DNA of 9,011 bases. Origin: Frankiales bacterium (GTDB taxonomy: Bacteria; Actinomycetota; Actinomycetes; Mycobacteriales; SCTD01). The position numbers and the translations under genes were made by a program. Below the pieces are notes generated by a model. The model did not search any database. It was not told where the DNA came from and saw only the letters and a program-made list of their open reading frames with translations. The DNA is taken from NCBI GenBank assembly GCA_025465145.1, contig JAODNS010000331.1, positions 1 to 9,011 on the forward strand, written 5' to 3'. Below, piece after piece: positions 6,754 to 9,011 of this stretch (its first letter is position 1; every line of letters starts with the position of its first letter).

Positions 6754-6871
6754 CGGCCCATCCTGCAGCCCGGGTCGGGACGGCTGCCAACCGGGGCGAA
6801 CCGGACGGCAGGAACGGGGACCGCGGCGTCGAACACCTCGGAGACGTCGTCCCAGCACCCGGAGCAGCCTC
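6754..6871. other. Divergent intergenic region, molybdenum enzyme / Asp-box protein
   Basis: These 118 bases hold the Shine-Dalgarno sequences of both divergent genes: AGGA on the minus strand near 6761-6764, and GGAG at 6861-6864 on the plus strand. I see no convincing -10/-35 pair on either strand. A GGAAC at 6811 and CGTC at 6827 recall ECF-sigma elements, but the 11-base spacer is too short. Confidence 0.5.
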
Positions 6872-8320
6872 GTGTCCCGTCGCCCCCTGTACGCCCTCGC
6901 CGCCGCGGGCAGCCTCGCCGTGCTCGCGGCCAGCACCGGCGCCGCCGGTGCCGCTCCCGCAGCGGCCTACCAGGTCTACGAGGCGCCCCCGTCCACCATG
7001 GCCTACGACGACTCGGTCGAGCCGACCATCGCGGCCAACTGGAAGACCGGCCGCGCCATGGTCATCTCGAACACCACGCCCTACGTCGTCTCGTTCAACA
7101 ACGCGGGCCGCACGTCCACGTGGGCGCCAGCGCCAGGCATCACCACCCAGTACACGACGCTGGACCCGATCATCTGGGGCGACAGCGAGAACGGCCGCGT
7201 CATCGTGAGCCAGCTCGCCGGCGCGACCAGCCTCATGGACATCAGCGACGACGGCGGCGAGAGCTGGCAGCCCGCGCAGGGAGGCGGCCCCTCCGGTGTC
7301 GACCACCAGACCGTCGGCGGCGGCCCCTACGCCGCGACGAACAAGCCGCTGGTGACCAGCTACCCGAAGGCCGTCTGGTACTGCGCGCAGGACATCGCGA
7401 CGGCCTTCTGCTCCATCAGCACCGACGGCGGCCGCACGTACGGCCCCTCCCACCCGATCTACACAGTTGTCAACGCCGGCCCGCTGGCCGGCTGCGGCGG
7501 TCTGCACGGGCACGTCAACGTCCGCCAGGACGGCACGGCGATGGTGCCGAACAAGGGCTGCCTCGAGGCGCCGGGGACCACCCTCACCGACGACGTGACG
7601 AAGGTCGGCGTCGCGCTGAACAGCGACAACAACACCGGACCGTGGACGGTCGAGCAGGTCCCGGACAGCACAACGCGCGGCCGGATGGACCCGTACATCG
7701 AGGCCGACCGCGCCAACACGATGTACCTCGCCTACGTCGACGGCACCGACAAGATGAAGGTCGCGGTCAAGAAGAAGGGCGGCTCCTGGGCGAAGTCGGT
7801 CGACGTCGGCAAGCTCGCCGGCGTGAAGAGCAGCGCGTTCCCGCTCGTCATCGGCGGCTCGCCGGGCCGCGCTGCCATCGCCTACCTGGGGAGCAAGACC
7901 GGCCCGGAGAAGACGCTCGACGCGCAGAACACGAAGTTCGAGGGCACGTGGCAGCTGTACATCTCCACGACGCTCGACAGCGGCCGCACGTGGTCGACGC
8001 AGCAGGTGACGAAGGACGAGAGGTACCCGGTACAGGTCGGCTGCATCCGCAAGACGAGCAACACCTGCGAGCACCGCAACCTGTACGACTTCAACGGCAT
8101 CACCGTCGACAAGCTGGGTCGCGTCATGGTCATGGCCGCCGACGGGTGCACGCCGAACCGCGGCTGCGTCGACGGCGTCCGCTACGACCGGCAGGTGGCG
8201 GCAGGCGGCGCCGGCGACGACACCAACGTGGGCTTCGTCGTGCGGCAGGAGTGCGGGCCGAGCCTGTTCGCCGAGCAGCAGAAGAAGCTCGACGCGGCCT
8301 GCCGCATCTACAGGCGCTAG
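6872..8320 (+). CDS. Secreted cysteine-rich Asp-box (sialidase-fold/BNR repeat) protein
   Basis: This 482-residue exported protein has a signal peptide at about 1-31 (MSRRPLYALAAAG through GAAGAAPAAA). Three Asp-box motifs (S-x-D-x-G-x-T-W type) mark a beta-propeller of the sialidase/BNR superfamily: SDDGGESW at 125-132, STDGGRTY at 183-190 and TLDSGRTW at 367-374. Ten cysteines in the mature part (171, 180, 208, 230, 391, 399, 426, 432, 461, 477) suggest up to five disulfides, as fits an extracellular protein. I cannot identify the arginine triad or the Tyr/Glu pair of a true sialidase, so enzymatic activity should not be assumed. Related proteins include binding propellers. The GTG start has GGAG 7 bases upstream and begins exactly at the signal peptide. 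The stop codon TAG is also part of the -10 of the next transcription unit. Confidence 0.8.
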   Translation: MSRRPLYALAAAGSLAVLAASTGAAGAAPAAAYQVYEAPPSTMAYDDSVEPTIAANWKTGRAMVISNTTPYVVSFNNAGRTSTWAPAPGITTQYTTLDPIIWGDSENGRVIVSQLAGATSLMDISDDGGESWQPAQGGGPSGVDHQTVGGGPYAATNKPLVTSYPKAVWYCAQDIATAFCSISTDGGRTYGPSHPIYTVVNAGPLAGCGGLHGHVNVRQDGTAMVPNKGCLEAPGTTLTDDVTKVGVALNSDNNTGPWTVEQVPDSTTRGRMDPYIEADRANTMYLAYVDGTDKMKVAVKKKGGSWAKSVDVGKLAGVKSSAFPLVIGGSPGRAAIAYLGSKTGPEKTLDAQNTKFEGTWQLYISTTLDSGRTWSTQQVTKDERYPVQVGCIRKTSNTCEHRNLYDFNGITVDKLGRVMVMAADGCTPNRGCVDGVRYDRQVAAGGAGDDTNVGFVVRQECGPSLFAEQQKKLDAACRIYRR

Positions 8321-8332
8321 AGTCGGCGCGTG
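8318..8332 (+). promoter_or_regulatory. TAGAGT -10 element of the aroF leader transcript
   Basis: TAGAGT at 8318-8323 fits the actinobacterial TAxxxT -10. The GTG of the leader peptide begins exactly 7 bases after its last base, at the expected transcription start, which makes the mRNA leaderless. Its first three bases are the stop codon of the Asp-box gene. The element and its spacer (TAGAGTCGGCG) closely resemble the one before the kinase (TAGACTCGGCG). No clear -35 is seen. Confidence 0.55.
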
Positions 8333-8386
8333 CTCCAGCGCTGGTACGCCTACCCGACCCGGGACTCCCGGTCGTGTGCCGCCTGA
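8330..8386 (+). CDS. 18-residue leader peptide with Trp-Tyr-Ala-Tyr, upstream of DAHP synthase
   Basis: The GTG-started frame encodes MLQRWYAYPTRDSRSCAA and ends at TGA 8384-8386, 78 bases before the DAHP synthase start. Trp5 (8342-8344), Tyr6 (8345-8347) and Tyr8 (8351-8353) are clustered, which is improbable by chance for so short a peptide in GC-rich DNA. Trp and Tyr are end products of the pathway that the downstream gene begins. The peptide is probably regulatory: ribosome stalling at these codons when charged tRNA-Trp or tRNA-Tyr is scarce would change folding of the following RNA. An aroF leader peptide rich in aromatic residues has been described in Corynebacterium glutamicum with a different sequence (Phe-Tyr-Phe), so the principle has precedent. 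The stop, two alternative hairpins and a terminator follow directly. Confidence 0.68.
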   Translation: MLQRWYAYPTRDSRSCAA

Positions 8387-8400
8387 CGCACCACTGACCG
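8355..8400 (+). promoter_or_regulatory. Two mutually exclusive leader hairpins of the aroF attenuator
   Basis: Hairpin A pairs 8355-8359 with 8370-8374 and 8361-8363 with 8367-8369 (loop ACT, one bulged C at 8360). Hairpin B pairs 8369-8379 with 8388-8400, eleven pairs with single bulges at 8391 and 8395, around an eight-base loop. They share 8369-8374 and cannot coexist. A ribosome paused on the Trp/Tyr codons would block A and favour B. A ribosome reaching the stop codon at 8384 would melt B. How B would oppose the terminator is not fully resolved, because it ends just before the terminator stem. Confidence 0.45.
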
Positions 8401-8402
8401 CA

Positions 8403-8436
8403 CGAAGAGCCCCGGGCCAGCGCCCGGGGCTCTTCG
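8403..8436 (+). terminator. 15-bp perfect terminator hairpin (attenuator) before aroF
   Basis: 8403-8417 and 8422-8436 are exact reverse complements, with a CAGC loop. Nine consecutive G/C pairs form the upper stem. The 3' arm ends CTCTTCG and is followed by CGTTCCCG, so the U-tract is poor, as is common for actinobacterial terminators. It lies between the leader-peptide stop and the DAHP synthase start, so it would both end transcripts from the Asp-box gene and act as the attenuator for aroF. Confidence 0.75.
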
Positions 8437-8450
8437 CGTTCCCGACAGAA

Positions 8451-8457
8451 GAAGAGG
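8451..8457 (+). promoter_or_regulatory. Shine-Dalgarno of aroF
   Basis: GAAGAGG lies 7 bases before the ATG at 8465 and fixes that start. GAAGAG also occurs in the 5' arm of the terminator (8404-8409), so the terminator's 3' arm CTCTTC (8430-8435) could pair with either copy. Confidence 0.7.
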
Positions 8458-8464
8458 TAGCCCG

Positions 8465-9011
8465 ATGGTCGTCGTCATGCGCACCGGAGCAGGTCCGGAG
8501 GAGGTCGACGCCGTCGTCGCGCGCGTCGAGCAGGCCGGCGGCTCGGCGTTCATCAGCCGCGGCGTGCAGCGCACGATCGTCGGGCTGGTCGGCGACATCG
8601 CGGCCTTCCAGGCGCTCAACCTGCGCGCGCTGCCCGGCGTCGTGGACGTCGTACGCGTGTCCAAGCCGTACAAGCTCGTCAGCCGCGAGCACCACCCGGA
8701 GGCCACGACGATCCAGGTCCGCGGCGTGCCGATCGGGCCGGACACCTTCACCCTGATCGCCGGCCCGTGCGCCGTGGAGACGCCGGAGCAGACGCTGGCG
8801 GCAGCCCAGATGGCGAAGGCCGCGGGCGCGTCGCTGCTGCGCGGCGGGGCGTACAAGCCGCGGACGTCGCCCTACGCGTTCCAGGGGCTGGGCGAGCGCG
8901 GGCTGCAGATCCTGGCGGACGTGCGCGAGGAGACCGGGCTGCCCGTCGTCACCGAGGTCGTGGACGCGCAGGACGTGCCGCTGGTGGCGCAGTACGCGGA
9001 CATGCTGCAGG
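8465..9011 (+). CDS. aroF: 3-deoxy-7-phosphoheptulonate (DAHP) synthase, type I-beta, 3' end outside window
   Basis: This enzyme condenses phosphoenolpyruvate with erythrose 4-phosphate, the committed step toward Trp, Tyr and Phe. 182 codons are visible. Residues 1 to about 65 (MVVVMRTGAGPEEVDAVV...) form the ferredoxin-like regulatory domain found on feedback-inhibited type I-beta enzymes such as that of Thermotoga maritima. The TIM barrel begins with LIAGPCAVE (97-105), whose Cys102 is the predicted metal ligand, and contains RGGAYKPRTSPYAFQGLGE (126-144), which binds phosphoenolpyruvate, then VVTEV (161-165). The catalytic domain is cut by the window edge at LQ182. Many actinobacteria use a type II enzyme for this step, so the class is worth noting. 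Control is likely twofold: feedback through the N-terminal domain, and transcription attenuation through the leader upstream. The symbol follows common use for this class. Confidence 0.93.
   Translation, partial: MVVVMRTGAGPEEVDAVVARVEQAGGSAFISRGVQRTIVGLVGDIAAFQALNLRALPGVVDVVRVSKPYKLVSREHHPEATTIQVRGVPIGPDTFTLIAGPCAVETPEQTLAAAQMAKAAGASLLRGGAYKPRTSPYAFQGLGERGLQILADVREETGLPVVTEVVDAQDVPLVAQYADMLQ

Noticed and set aside
6811..6830. ECF-sigma promoter GGAAC...CGTC before the Asp-box gene
   Set aside because: The spacer is 11 bases instead of about 16-17. The motifs are frequent by chance in this composition.
6671..6871. Upstream in-frame ATG extending the Asp-box protein by 67 residues
   Set aside because: The extra stretch is Arg/Pro-rich, overlaps the divergent gene and precedes the signal peptide. 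GTG 6872 has a good Shine-Dalgarno.
5611..8397. 928-codon plus-strand open frame spanning three genes
   Set aside because: It runs out of frame through the transporter, antisense through the molybdenum enzyme and out of frame through the Asp-box gene. The translation is low-complexity Arg-rich and has no domain.
6710..8695. 661-codon minus-strand open frame opposite the Asp-box gene and aroF start
   Set aside because: It has no motif or ribosome-binding site and covers the promoter, leader and terminator of aroF. It is a shadow of high GC content.
1..9011. Mobile element, CRISPR array, tRNA or rRNA genes
   Set aside because: I found no transposase, integrase, spaced identical repeats or recognisable tRNA/rRNA segments on reading through both strands.

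Overview
The window is chromosomal DNA from a GC-rich actinobacterium. Support for this comes from the strong G/C bias at third codon positions, the frequent GTG starts and GTGA stop/start overlaps, the TAGxxT -10 elements placed 7-8 bases before a start codon (leaderless genes), and the gene content: a PASTA-domain Ser/Thr kinase, a LysM transglycosylase and a sulfite-oxidase-like enzyme. I cannot name a genus. There are no RNA genes, insertion sequences, phage genes or CRISPR arrays, and base use is even throughout, so this looks like core genome rather than a transferred island.

Layout. The left part is read leftward: an FAD-dependent ferredoxin-reductase-type oxidoreductase (1309-152) followed by the first 38 codons of an unrecognised gene that leaves the window (115-1). 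A divergent intergenic region (1310-1638) carries a recognisable rightward promoter with a striking array of 9-bp GTCAC-type direct repeats. From it runs a rightward cell-envelope and DNA-repair block: a secreted LysM/lytic transglycosylase (1639-2541), a transmembrane Ser/Thr kinase with four PASTA repeats (2568-4388), an endonuclease IV (4401-5261) and an EamA-family transporter (5258-6130). These genes overlap or are separated by only a few bases. A leftward sulfite-oxidase-like molybdenum enzyme (6753-6127) is convergent with the transporter, and the two stop codons share one CTAG. Divergent from it is a secreted, cysteine-rich Asp-box (sialidase-fold) protein (6872-8320). The window ends in a type I-beta DAHP synthase (8465 onward, truncated), the first enzyme of the shikimate pathway.

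How the genes work together. The transglycosylase cuts peptidoglycan, and the adjacent kinase carries extracellular PASTA repeats of the kind that bind peptidoglycan fragments, so the pair plausibly links wall turnover to signalling. The repeat array upstream resembles the direct-repeat sites reported for the response regulator MtrA, a known regulator of wall hydrolases. A PASTA kinase lying near a DAHP synthase recalls the pknL-aroG neighbourhood of mycobacteria and corynebacteria.

The most interesting element is the 145-bp leader of the DAHP synthase gene. A -10 box overlaps the stop codon of the Asp-box gene and is followed 7 bases later by GTG. That GTG opens an 18-codon peptide with Trp-Tyr-Ala-Tyr at codons 5-8. 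Two mutually exclusive hairpins and then a perfect 15-bp terminator hairpin come before a good Shine-Dalgarno and the aroF start. This is the architecture of a ribosome-mediated transcription attenuator that would sense Trp and Tyr.
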